Source: Jimgerdemannia flammicorona (lineage: Eukaryota; Mucoromycota; Endogonomycetes; Endogonales; Endogonaceae). From it: a stretch of DNA of 21,541 bases. The notes below the pieces were generated by a model, which was given only the letters and a program-made list of their open reading frames with translations, was not told the DNA's origin and ran no database searches. The position numbers and the translations under genes were made by a program. The stretch is from contig RBNI01001630.1 in the NCBI GenBank assembly GCA_003990745.1, positions 1 to 21,541 on the forward strand, read 5' to 3'. This document shows, piece by piece, positions 9,381-19,901 of the stretch (the stretch's first letter is position 1; every line of letters begins with the position of its first letter).

Positions 9381-11192
9381 ATGGTTGATCATGGTATTGG
9401 TGATGGAGGAAGGAGCAGATTGAGGCAATAAGGAGAGAGAAAAATGACCTTTGCTGATAAGGTCAGGATAGAGAGAATGGCATCTGGTCTGGATAGTTGG
9501 TTGGGACTGGAGAAGGTGTCAATAGTTTCAGTTGGGGGACAGGGAGGGGCCCCCATAGGAGGGTTAGACAGTAGGGGGGGGGGGGGGGGGGGAGTAGGGG
9601 CTGGAGATGTAACTGCTGATAGAACTGTGACTGGAGATCTGAAAAAAAATCCAGATGTGATAGTTGTTGGTGGATCAGGATAGAGGGAGGGTATGAGGCC
9701 CAGGGACTTAGCAGATGGCATGACTGGTATGATGTTGGCATTATTACTTAAAAAGTCAAGGTCAGAATTTACTGTCACATTGTACTTCTGAGACTTAGCA
9801 GTAACTATAAGGATGATTTTGGGGCTAGTGGTACAGGAAGTGAAGGGGACAGCTTTGGTGAAGTTCTTGAAGGGGAAAGAAGAAGTTGAGGTTAGATTTG
9901 AGAAAGAGACATCAATGTTGGAGACTGTGAAGAAGAGAGTAGTGGTGGGCAGAGTAGCAGTTCTTATGGCCAGATGTATATGCTGGGACCTCTGAGTAGT
10001 GCAGTTGACAGTGTTGGATCTTCCTACAGTGTTGAGGGAGAGGGCCAGAGAGCTGATTGTGGAGGTGGTCAAGGAGTATAGAGAGATTGTAGATATTAGG
10101 TTCAGAGTCTGAGAGGGTACTGAACTCTAGACAGGAGACATTGATGTCAGAGTAAGGCTGACTGAAAGAGAGAATACAGGAAAGATGAGAGACTGGCCAG
10201 CAACTCTTAAGTAGGGACTGGTTGAATATAAGGTCTCACAGGTAAAAGAGATATCAGAGGAAGAAGAGGACTTGCTGGAGGCTCTTGAGGATCTGGCAGG
10301 AGTGGCAAAGAGGAGAAGATTGGCTTAGAAGGAGTATGAAGTCAAGATGGTGGTGGAGATTATAGATGGAAAGAAGATCAGGATGGATTAGATGACCTGG
10401 GAGAAGGTGCAGGGGAGGCAAATCCAGAAGAAGTTGTTGGAAAAGTTGGGAGGAGGTGTGGCAAGCAGTGGTACAGGAGAAGGAGGTGCAGAATTGAGAG
10501 AGAGTGTATGGGCTGGGGAGTGCAGGATGGCTCAGGATGCAGACCATGGTGGATTGAGTGAGGAGAGACAGGGTGGCATGGTAGAGGATACTGAAATAGG
10601 TGAGAAAGTATACCCTCAGTATGATGTCCTATGCAGGGTGGGTAGTGAGGAAGAACTACAAGATATCTTGGAGGAGAAGTGGGATGAGTTAGGGAGGAGG
10701 AGCACTTTGGTAGACTCTGTAGTAGAGGTCAAAGGGGTCACCCAGGGGGTTGCAGAGGTGGTGGATGAGGAGAAGTAGCTGTGGAAGACTCTGGAGGGAG
10801 TGGCAGCTAAGGAGCTGGGGGGAGAGGACTTCTAGGTTTTAAGCAATAGGCATTGGGATGAAATTCTTCATGATGAGAAGGTGCCAAGGAAGATTAGGAA
10901 TGAGATCCTGATGGTGCTTTTGGAGTTAGTTGAATATCAAGTAGATGATCAATGGGAGGAGACCCTTCAAGTGATTGCGAATGACCAGGCAGTATATCTG
11001 TGGGGTTTGAGGAAGGGTTTGGAGAAGTGGAGAGTGGTGTGTATAGATTATCAGACAGAAATGGAGGTTGTGGATAGGGTAGAGTATCAGGAAATCTTGA
11101 AAGCACTAGATGCTCAGGCTGTAGTGGAGAATGAGTTGGAGACAGAGCAGCACTTGAATCTGGCTAGAGATAACATGAGCATGGAATACTAG
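9381..11192 (+). pseudogene. LINE ORF1, copy 2, stop-riddled but in one frame
   Basis: This first ORF would encode about 603 residues of a probable RNA-binding, structural protein. The start at 9381 is conserved with copy 1. All recognisable segments stay in a single frame: MTFADKVRIERM at 9444, VKFLKGKEEVEVRFEKE near 9860, LRERARELIVEVVKEYREI near 10030, an acidic helical region (EEEEDLLEALEDLAG, near 10260), and the C-terminal part from 10881. About eleven in-frame stops were placed, including 9429, 9681, 9789, 9993, 10110, 10128, 10212, 10326, 10389 and 10776. No frameshift is needed. A 19-G run (9574-9592) sits in the Gly-rich part without breaking the frame. No CCHC knuckle was seen. The long minus-strand frame at 9389-10072 is its shadow. 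Confidence 0.8.
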
Positions 11193-11223
11193 GCTGGGCT
11201 CTCAATATCAAATATTATTCAAT

Positions 11224-14200
11224 ATGAATAGTATAACTAGAATCTTTTCTTTGAATGTGAATGGGTTGAGGGGAGTGGCATGGTAAAGGAATATCTTTAG
11301 CTGGTTGAAGGGACTAGATGCAGATCTCTTCTTACTACAGGATATGCAGTATGAGATAGATATGGACTTACAGGACTGGACTAAAGAATGGGGTGAGGCA
11401 GCTATATAGACTGGCAGGTGGGCATTCTGTTTTGAAAAGAGATGGGGGACATTGGAGATATTGGACATTTGGAGAGTAGGTTGGTGTGGGGAGTATGAAA
11501 GAGACCTGGGTAGAACTCTTTGACTATTAGGTCATGTTATTGTCCAGCTGAGAGGGGGGAATATATAGATTAGATCAGAGACTTGAGAGAGGCTGGTATC
11601 ATGGGTGAGGCAGAGATTGATTGCCTGGGGGGTGATTTCAACATAGTATGTAATAATGAGGTAGACAGGACTGATAGCAGGAGAAGAATGAGAGGCTGAA
11701 GTGGCAGATTGGATGATTGGATGGAGATTGAGAGGTTGAGCTCCTTGGTTGACTCAGGGTGACAGTTTTGGGTAGATTACCATATTTATACTCACTGGAT
11801 GGCAGAGCTAGGCTCCAGGATTGACTGGGTATTGATGGTAGAGTACTGGGGAGTGAATGTGTAGGACATGTTAGAGGTGGTTTGGTGCCCATGATTAGAT
11901 CACTGGGGTCTGATAGGGAGTGGGAGATTTGGGGGAAGTGGGGATAGGCCTGGACATTAGTGACTGAATTCTTCTTTATTGGAGGATGGATTCTTATAGA
12001 TGGACTGGGAGGTAGAAGTTATTGAGAAGATTGGTAGGTAGCAAGAGTAGGGAATAGAGATTGGGGATTACTGATGGTGACTGAAATTGAGTGCTCAGAG
12101 GTACTGGAGGGAGGCAGAGAAAGAAAGAAGTGCTCAGCAGCAGCAATGAGTACAATGGGCTTCACAGAGATTGGTGGCACTTCTGGAGAGGTACAGAGTC
12201 ACTGGAGGATTGGGGGGTGGCTAATTGGTAAATTTTGCAGATACAAAAGGAAGTGGATGAGCTAAAGGAAGTGCTATAAATGGAGAAAGAGATACAGCTA
12301 AAGGGAATGGTAGCAAGGTTGCAGTGGCAGAGGTTGGAGGAGAGGGAGAGGCCCACTAGATTTCTTTCATAGTTGCTCCAAGCTCAGAGAACTAGATAGC
12401 AGTGAGATGGTATTTTGAATGAGGATGGAGAGATGGTGGCAGGGACTCCTAAGATTTTGGGATTGCTGAGGGCTTGCTGGGAGAATTTATGGAGTAACAA
12501 AGAAGGGGTAAGGATGCCCTGAACATTGAACAGCAGTTGGAGGATTGACATCTAGACCCAGTACTGAGTCTAGAGATACTGGAAGACCCAGTGCAGGGAG
12601 AGGAAGTATGCAAGGTCTTGGCTTCGACAAGTAAGAGGACAGCTCTAGGAGAAGATGGACTTCTCTGGGATTTTTGGAAGAAGATGGCTGGGGTGGAGGT
12701 AGTATTGAAGGAGATAGCAGTGATGAGTTATGAGGTTCTTTGATCTGGAACTTGGATTGGGGGCCAGCACCTAGGGCTGGTCTTCTTGCTCTATAAGGAT
12801 AAGAGAAGAAGAGAAGATTGGAAGAACTGGCAACCAATCATGCTCCTTGATATAGACTGCAAGCTGGTGACAAAAATCTTAGTAACTAGGCTGTAGGGGA
12901 TCACTCAACAGGTACTAGAAGTGGAGCAGAGGGGATTTGTTGGTGGGCAATTGATCTGAGATAGTACTGCCTGGGTCTATGGAGTGATTGAAGGGGCTTG
13001 GGCAACTGGGATTGATGGCCAATTAGTATTTCTGGATCAAGAGAAGGCATCAATAGAATGAGGAGGGTCTGGCTAGAGAGAGTGCTGAAATGTGTGAGAG
13101 TTTCCCCAGAGTTCAGGAGGTCATTAATCAGTTTATTAGAGGATAGTCAAGCAGTATTGGTGGTGAATAGGTATAGGGGTGTGACTTTTCTGCTGGGTCA
13201 TGGAGTGCCACAAGGAGATCCTTTGTCACCTATCCTATACACTCTTTTCTTAGAACCCCTATTGGATAGGATCCAGTGTCAAATTGGGGGTTTGGACATT
13301 TTGGAGATTAACTGGAAGGTTGGGGCTTTTGCAGATAACATGGTGGTTAGACTGAGTTTATTAGAGGATGTGGAGGAGTTAAGGAGAACTGTAGAATGGT
13401 ATGAGAGAGGCTCAGGTGCTTGACTCTACTGGTACAAATATGAGACTCTGGTGCTAGGCAGTAGAATAGTTGATGGTGATGTAATTGAAACAGTAATTCT
13501 AGCAGGAGAACCAGTCTAGTACTTAGAGATATACTTTTCAGTGTATGGGTTCCTTCTGCTCTGTACATAGTGGGAACAGCAGCTACTATTGTGTGAGAAT
13601 GTTCTCTTGAGGTAGGGTGGTTGGCATATTCCTTAGCAGAAAGGGTGATGGTGTTGAATATGTATTGGCTGCCAAAGCTGTGGTATATTGGGTATCATCT
13701 GGACTTCTTGGCATAGGTAGTCAGGTGACTTCTGAAGATGGCTAGATTGTGGATTTGGGTTGGGCAGTAAAGTCAGATAGGCTGAGAGGTTCTGACTCTA
13801 TCTGTTGATAGAGGCAGACTGGGCTTAGTAGACTTTACTAAGTATCTTTATTACCTAAGAGTATGGTGGCTGAAGAGGGTAAGCAAGTTGAGAGGTCAGG
13901 AGTGAGTGCCACTCATGCAGAGGATGTGAGAAGTCCAGTATTCTTCTCATGAAGTAACTGGTGACCTACTTGTGATGGTGGCCATAGATGGGAGTAGGAG
14001 GATATGCTACAAAGGTTTTTGGTGGGGAGTGGTGGGTAGTGTAAGGAGAATTAGACTTCAGTAGAGAGGTGATGAGGGGGAGGAGGACTGAGAACTACAG
14101 ATGTGGAGATGGGACCAGCTTCTGTTGGGAGGTACATTGGTGGAGGATTTTCAACTTGGTGATGAAATGAAATGTATGCAGGGGCTTGGGGGAGACATGT

Positions 14201-14875
14201 ATGGCAAAAGGTAGGGATTGGCAAGAAGTGAAACTGAAATAATATTTGGCCTTGGAGCAAGCAGATAATGTGGTGGCTTCCCCCCAAGTTCTGGGTAGTA
14301 TGGTGGAGATTCCTAAGGCAAAATATAATGCTGAACTATCAGTCAGAGTACTTGGTAGTGGACAGCACATTTGAGTGTATAGACATTGGCTAGGAGGAGA
14401 GAGTGGTATAAATATCTAAATATTGGCTAGAGGAGTATGAAGTTTTGGAGGAGTTTTGACTCAGTATTTCTAGCAGACTGGGATTGTGGCCCCTGGTGGG
14501 GGGGGGGAAGGAGAGAGATGGGGGGAAGGTTAGTGGGCAGAGTTGGGGATGAATGGTTGATCTTGGGATGGGCCCTGGCAATTTGAGTAGGGCTGATCAG
14601 TCATTGGCTTCATGTCTTTGAGGAGGACCAGTAGGTTATAGTTAGAGCTAGAGTAATACATTGAGAATGGTTAATACTGAACATTCTGAATGGTTGGTGG
14701 AGAGGGTGGGGACTAGGTGGGAGGGGCCATCAAAATTTAGTAAATTGTATTTATAAGAAGAGTGGAGAGAGGGTTTGGGTGATAGGTGATTGAGTTGTCC
14801 TTCAGTAGAGAGAGATGAAAAGTAGAAAAGAAAATCTAAGAGGCATTGGCTGAGGGGTTGTGGGTACATATGTAC
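11224..14875 (+). pseudogene. LINE ORF2, copy 2: endonuclease and reverse transcriptase relic
   Basis: ORF2 would cut the target DNA and reverse-transcribe the element RNA there. The endonuclease starts SLNVNGLRG (frame 1, from 11224). It shifts frame near 11515, then shows CYCPAERGEYID, GGDFNIV (11628 onward), SRIDWVL (about 11814) and LDHWG in frame 3. The usual ETH motif reads LLQDMQY, so its Glu is an Asp. RT motifs follow in frame 3: NWQPIMLLDIDCKLVTKIL (about 12820-12880), EQRGFVGGQLI and LDQEKA (about 13030). Then, in frame 2 (13058-13423), come GVPQGDPLSPILY and FADNM. The second catalytic Asp of FADD is therefore Asn. The C-terminal HWLxEC finger remnant reads YWLEEYEVL near 14420, with metal ligands lost. 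There are many stops and at least two frameshifts. Confidence 0.85.
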
Positions 14876-14922
14876 TATTATTTATAGATTGAGTAGTAAT
14901 AAATAGAAGTCTGAGTAACTAT

Positions 14923-14966
14923 AAAAAAAATAAAAAAAAAAAAAAAAAAAAATATTAATATCTTAT
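14923..14966 (+). repeat. LINE A tail and 3' target-site duplication candidate
   Basis: An A tract with one T (14931) ends the LINE. It is followed by AATATTAATATCTTAT (14951-14966), which pairs with the sequence just before the 5' end. This fixes the orientation and end of copy 2. Confidence 0.75.
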
Positions 14967-16315
14967 GAAATTCTCAGAAAAGAATTATAAAAATTACTTT
15001 TAAACAGCTGTTTTGATAGAGTATACTCAGATTCTAATAGGGATTCTAGACCTGGTATATAATTATATTGTTCTGAATATAATAACTAGTGAGATCATTC
15101 TAGTGATTTGATATAGAATATTGAAAAGCCAAATGATAAAAGTTTTGGTAGATATTTGCAAAGAGATATTTCTTCTTCAGAAATCTGATCTGAGAGATAA
15201 AGTCAGAGCAGGAACTGATCAATATGTCTCAGCTAGCTATACTATAGTATTATATACAGAAAGAATATACTATTGTATCATATTACTCAATATCTTTAAA
15301 TTATCAAAAGTTAGTTAAAATTAGTATAAAGAAAGATAGTCTCAATTCTTTTTTCTATATTCTAGTAAATATGGATATATATTTCTCTCCTTCAATCATT
15401 ACTTTTGAAATTTAATATACTATATCAACAAGATAATAATGATAAGCTATAGAATTAAAATATTGATCTTCTAGAAATTAATAGGAGCAAAATGAGAAAA
15501 GATTAAGCTCAAGTCAGATTTTAGCTGAGTAGTTATAAATTTGAACAAGATATTGTCAAAGTCAGCAATATATTTTTTGGTTACTGTACTAGCTCACCAA
15601 TCTATATCAATAAAGATCTGACATATATATTACTTTATATTATCTAATATATAAATCAATATATATCAAAATCTGGAGGATTATTTATAATCTTATCTAT
15701 AACATTAGTACTTCTATAGATTTGAATATGATAATGGTCTTTTGACCTGATCAGTTATATAGATCAACTATTCTTAGCAATAGTGAGATTTTGTATAGTT
15801 TATCAATAAGTATTTGCCATAAAACCCTAGCTATAGTTCACTATTATAATAAATTTTTTAGTAGTATAAAAGAGTATACTGGAGAAAGAACAGAGTATTC
15901 TGCTCAATATAAGTCAGATTACTATTTTTAGAAGAGTTAAAGTAGGGAAAAAATCTGAAATTATATTTTTAGATATATAATTTTGAATAATTTATTTTCA
16001 GATTAAAAAAACAAGATATCAGTCTGTAAACTTGGTTGAGGGCTGGTTTGTGAAAAAAAGGAGAAAATATCTCTTGTAAAAGAAAAATAAACAGCTACTT
16101 TATATGAGAGAAGTATCTGCTTAGTAGAAAAAAAATTTCAATTATATAGAAAGTTTATTAGAAGTATTGTAAAACTGTTATTTTGAGATTTATATAAAAA
16201 GAAGATTTTGTCTTACTGACTTCAAAAAGGTATTGGAATAAGTAGCAAACACCAGAAACTATTTTGAGTAATAGATAGTTAGTAGATAAATAGTTGAGTA
16301 TTTTTTATAATTTAC

Positions 16316-16406
<91 letters not shown>

Positions 16407-17127
16407 AAATATATTTTTAGATTTTGCTAACTTGAGAGAAAATAGTCTCTGCCAGCAAATTTGTCTGATAAAAGTGGGGTAATATCACATAATGTCTGTC
16501 AGATAGTATTACATATAACTCAAAATTATGAATAATAATTTTACTATACTATATATTTTAAAATAAGAGGTTAAGAACTTATATGCCAATAAAGTAGTTT
16601 ATTTAAAATCTACATAGTCTTAAAAGCAATCATTATAACTTATAATTAGTTTAGATAATAGTAGTTTGGATGTTATCAGATTACTCTAACTAGATAGAAT
16701 TTAGAAATATTACTCTATTACATATTATAATTTATACTAATCTCTACTATTCTCTACTAAGTCTTTTTTAATTACTATAAAATTATAATCTCAATTCTTT
16801 ATTTTCTTTTTAAATTTTAAAGTTTTTCTTTAATATATCAGCATTATCTTATACTCTCTAAGTTATCAAGAAAAAGCAATTCTAGTAACTGAAAAATTCT
16901 TTGATCTATATCTCAGATAAACTAAGCTTAAGATATATTTATAATTAATATAGTATTAACTTGTTGAATTAATTCAACTTCTCCAAAAGATTCTCTATTA
17001 GATACTATATAGTGTGATGATTGATCTAAATTAGGGATATGAATAAGGGGAATTAGACATTTGATCACAGTATCTGAACCAAATTCCTGATATAGTATAG
17101 TCTTATAAATAGCAGTTATTTCAAAAA
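14967..17127. other. AT-rich spacer, no recognised gene
   Basis: Very AT-rich with many stops on both strands. A 65-codon open frame at 15121-15318 (starting TTG) has no recognisable motif. Given how well the hAT protein was hidden elsewhere, a heavily decayed element could lie here; I tried both strands between 15.0 and 16.3 kb and found no motif I could defend. Confidence 0.5.
16319..16409. repeat. Two T tracts (38 and 36 bp) separated by ATAATAA
   Basis: T 16319-16356, then ATAATAA, then T 16364-16399, then ten A. This could be the A tail of one or two minus-strand insertions, or one expanded tract. It is also a place where read or assembly length errors are likely. Confidence 0.9.
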
Positions 17128-17483
17128 TGTTAAGTTTTCACAAATGTCAAGAATTCACAGATGTTAAAGTCTTAATGATCATTAAAGATTTAACAGATAT
17201 CAAGGATTAATACTTGTGAAAAGTGACTCATAACTTAGTTATAACTTAGCTATCTTATAGCTAGCAAACTTATATAAATAACCCAGTATCTTAGAGTGAA
17301 TAAACCTCAGATTGAAATAGTTCAAAGCAAAGAGAAAGTAAAGGAACTAGTAAGCCTACAGGTAGATATATTTTGAACTCATCCACCTCTGTATCCCAAG
17401 GACTCTATAGAGTCAAAGAAGATCAAGTTTTCAAGATACAGAAATCCAACATACTTCTAAGGTTAAGTGTCCACTACATTACA
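17128..17483 (+). repeat. 5' LTR of Ty3/gypsy relic
   Basis: The 3' border is set by CATTACA (17477-17483), followed by ACT and a TGG primer-site start at 17487. The 5' border is uncertain: TGTTAAG at 17128, TGTCAAG at 17145 or TGTTAAAG at 17162, which are themselves short direct repeats. Inside are TATATAAATA (17271) and GAATAAAC (about 17298), fitting a promoter and a polyadenylation signal. No second LTR of this family is in the window. Confidence 0.5.
17271..17280 (+). promoter_or_regulatory. LTR TATA box
   Basis: TATATAAATA lies in the middle of the presumed LTR, about 25 bp before GAATAAAC, the usual U3/R arrangement of LTR promoters. Confidence 0.45.
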
Positions 17484-17486
17484 ACT

Positions 17487-17502
17487 TGGTGCCTATTGGC
17501 TA
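17487..17502 (+). other. Candidate primer-binding site
   Basis: TGGTGCCTATTGGCTA starts three bases after the proposed LTR end. TGG pairs with the CCA end of a tRNA. Which tRNA cannot be told from the sequence alone. Confidence 0.4.
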
Positions 17503-17603
17503 GTGATTCAAGATGAATCCCTCACTTTCAAGCTGAACAATGAACAACCACTACCACCCAAACAACTATACAAATCAAACTAAGATATTCAGACAAGATA
17601 GAT

Positions 17604-18505
17604 ATGAGATCATCAGTATTCCACAGCTATACTTCAGATGAGTCAATCATCATCTTCATTGATGATTTTGAGCAATATGCTGCTGTAAGGGGTCTGACAG
17701 CAAGGCAGCAAGTAACCCTTATGCCCTTTAGTCTCCAAGGACCAGCAAGAGCAGCATTCACAGCCATAACACATGTAGAAAATAATAATGATACTATGCT
17801 AGCAGTACAGAAGACCTGGCTCCAGGCTACATACTATACAGATGAGATTAAGCAGGTACTGAAGAATCAGCTCAATACAATATACCAAGGAATGAGTGAG
17901 GATCTAAATACATTCTATACCAGAATCTGATATCAGATAATCCTCACAGATTATGCTGCTGCCATCAGGGATCAAGTAGCTAAAGCAACCTTCATAAAAG
18001 AAATCCACCCAGAGATAGCTCTGGCCATCTGCTCATCATCAATAGTCCTGGATCTGACACAGAAGGTCACCTATGCCCAGCAATACTGGATAGCCAGATA
18101 CCTACAAGACTATATAATGGAGAGAGTTACTGGAGTTAGAATTGAAGCCCTTAAGACAACTAGCATAATCTCTACCATAATGATCAACCAAAATACACCT
18201 CAACTAAAAGCTACTGAACAACAGAGAAATGGTGACTCTATGGAAAAACTCGCCAAGCAGTTCACCAAAATAACTGCCTATCTGAGAGATATGGTAAAGG
18301 AAATCAAAAGAAGAGACTGCTGCCCAGTTCAGAAATTCGTCACTACCTCAGATAAGAAGAAAGATATCTGCTACACTTGTGGAGAAGAGGACCACTACTC
18401 ATATGAATATATGAGTGAAACCAAGTGCAAGGTACAGCTAAGCAATACTATGCAAAATAAGGAACAGGCCAACATCATTACCTTCAAAGAAATTAGAGAG
18501 TCTGA
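17604..18505 (+). pseudogene. Ty3/gypsy gag relic
   Basis: Gag forms the capsid and binds the RNA. From ATG 17604 one frame runs through FIDDFEQYAAVRGLTARQQ and LQGPARAAFTAIT, the typical retrotransposon gag core, with a single stop, TGA at 17928-17930, and then on to 18505 and beyond. A zinc knuckle lies at 18369-18410: Cys at 18369 and 18378, His at 18393, and the last Cys of CX2CX4HX4C replaced by Tyr (TGT to TAT). This is the best-preserved gene of the window and, with one point stop, a young copy compared with the LINE. Past about 18505 the frame enters pol sequence in the wrong phase, marking a deletion. Confidence 0.85.
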
Positions 18506-19202
18506 TAGTTCAAGAAGTATAAGTTTACAGAAATTAAGATCATCTATCTTGGCCATATTATCAATCAAGATAGAACCCATATAGACTCTCTCAAGATTCA
18601 AGCAGTAGCAGCATACCCAAGGCCTACTACAGTTACTGAAGCCCAAGCCTTTATGGGACTCACCTCCTATTACTAGAGATTTATCAGAGGATTCTCCAAC
18701 ATCACAGGCCCAATCTATGAACTCAACAAGAAGGATACCAAGTTCCAATAGACTGGCAGGCAACAAAAAGCATTTGATGAGCTCAAGATCAGACTGACCC
18801 AGATATCTATCCTCAGAAGACCTGATTGGATTCAAGAATTCATCCTACAGACAGATGCAAGTGCCTAAGGACTAGGAGCAGTCCTAGCTCAAAAGAAAGA
18901 CAAAGTAGAGTATATCATTGCATACCTAAGCTGAGAAACCCAAGGAGCTGAAAAAGAATATAAATCCTATAAGTTGGAATGCCTTGCAGTCATCTGGACT
19001 GTGGAAAAGTTCTACTACTACCTTATCAGAAGATATTTTATCATCCAGATGGACCACTCAGCCCTCACTTGGCTACTGACCACCAGGCAACCTAAAGGAA
19101 TCTATACTAGATAGATTATGAAGTTGCAAGCATATGATGTAACTATTATGCATCACCTAGGAAGAACCAATACCAATGTAGATGTCCTCTTACAGATATC
19201 CT
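18506..19202 (+). pseudogene. Ty3/gypsy pol fragment: RT end and RNase H
   Basis: In frame 2 the sequence reads EIKIIYLGHIINQD, then TTVTEAQAFMGLTSYY, RFIRGFSNI and QKAFDELK, which is the thumb/connection part of a Ty3 RT. RNase H follows: LQTDASA (first Asp near 18854), GLGAVLAQ, YKLECLAVIWTVEKF (Glu near 18978) and DHSALTWLL (Asp near 19051), then HHLGRTN. At least six in-frame stops occur where Trp, Arg or Gln is usual. The protease and the RT catalytic core (fingers, YxDD) are missing, so gag is joined directly to the back of pol. Confidence 0.85.
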
Positions 19203-19235
19203 GAAGAACTCTCAACCAATAAATCAATTATGAAT

Positions 19236-19488
19236 AAAGAGCTTTACTATAGAATCATCACTTATCTGGGACAGCAAAAGATATCTCAATATCTGAAAGA
19301 ATGGATATAAACAATTATCAATAGAATATGGAAAAAATTTGAAACCAATAGAGAAATACTGAAGAAAGAAAAGCTACTAGTCATACCAGAGTACAAGAAG
19401 GAGCAAGCAATGAAATCAATACATAAACTTAGCTATTGTCATGTAGTGGTCACTGAGTCCTTCAAATATGCCAGATTCTCTTCAAGGT
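19236..19488 (+). pseudogene. Ty3/gypsy integrase N-terminal remnant
   Basis: In frame 3, shifted from the RNase H, the sequence reads ILKKEKLLVIPEYKKEQAM, then IHKLSYCHVVVTESF. This resembles the HHCC zinc-binding start of Ty3 integrases, with its paired His residues. The remnant stops near 19488, so the catalytic core is absent. The identification rests on a short stretch. Confidence 0.55.
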
Positions 19489-19512
19489 GTATCTCTTAGA
19501 CTAACTCAAGTT

Positions 19513-19895
19513 TGTTATAAGCAAGTTCTTATTGGAGTACCTTCCCAAGGTCTTATAGTCCTCAAACTTCTTATCTTTAACTGTCTTGTTATCTCTTAGA
19601 TTGCTTGCAAGGAAGTGTGTGTAAGTGAACTTGACTGACTTTATTTCAGAGGAAATAAGAGGGGTATTTATACAAAATATAATTCAATGGTTACTAAGAT
19701 ATAAAGCTAAATATAAATTCTAATAACTAAAACTACTAAGTTCCAGAGTCAGTACTGATGGTTATACAGGTTTAGGATGCTGGCATTATCCAGTGTCATA
19801 TCAAAATGCCAGTGCTGGAACAATTTTGCATCACCTCAGAATACCAGTGCTGGCATTACATGAGAATACCGGTGCTGACATTATCCAGTATAACA
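19513..19895 (-). repeat. Lone LTR, minus strand
   Basis: Read on the minus strand it starts TGTTATA at 19895 and ends TATAACA at 19513, a perfect 7-bp terminal inverted pair. GTATAAATA (19673-19665) is followed 20 bp later by AATAAA (19645-19640), which gives the orientation. Near its start are three or four copies of an AATACCAGTGCTGGCATTA-type repeat. The flanking pentamers (AAGTT, AAGAA) do not form a clear duplication, so it may be the remaining end of a larger element and not a clean solo LTR. It is not the same family as the 17128 LTR. Confidence 0.6.
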
Positions 19896-19901
19896 AAGAA
19901 C

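Larger units (their letters stand above)
9181..14952 (+). mobile_element. Near full-length L1/Tx1-like LINE (copy 2)
   Basis: About 5.77 kb with the order expected of a two-ORF non-LTR retrotransposon: 5' UTR (9181-9380), ORF1 (9381-11192), a 31-bp gap, ORF2 (11224 to about 14875) and an A tail (14923-14952). The 5' end is supported by copy 1, which starts at the same sequence. The RT reads GVPQGDPLSPILY and FADN, followed by the SGA-LYW-KYETLVLGS type of block, which is closest to L1/Tx1-like fungal elements as I know them. The clade call is from memory of motifs, not from a tree. The element cannot move on its own: both ORFs carry many stops. Confidence 0.85.

Noticed and set aside
9389..10072. 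227-codon open frame on the minus strand, Ser/Thr/Pro-rich
   Set aside because: It is antisense to LINE ORF1. Copy 1 shows the same antisense openness (1688-2587 plus strand), and the sense strand carries the conserved protein and the RT-bearing ORF2.
14051..14869. Several minus-strand frames of 60-90 codons
   Set aside because: They are antisense to the 3' part of LINE ORF2, whose plus-strand reading is supported by copy 3.
15121..15318. 65-codon open frame
   Set aside because: It begins at TTG, has no motif, and open stretches of this length are expected in AT-rich decayed DNA.
15600..16100. Attempt to read a gypsy or transposase protein on the minus strand (KIYYNSEL and flanks)
   Set aside because: No ordered set of family motifs appeared; stops are frequent in all frames and the resemblance was not convincing.
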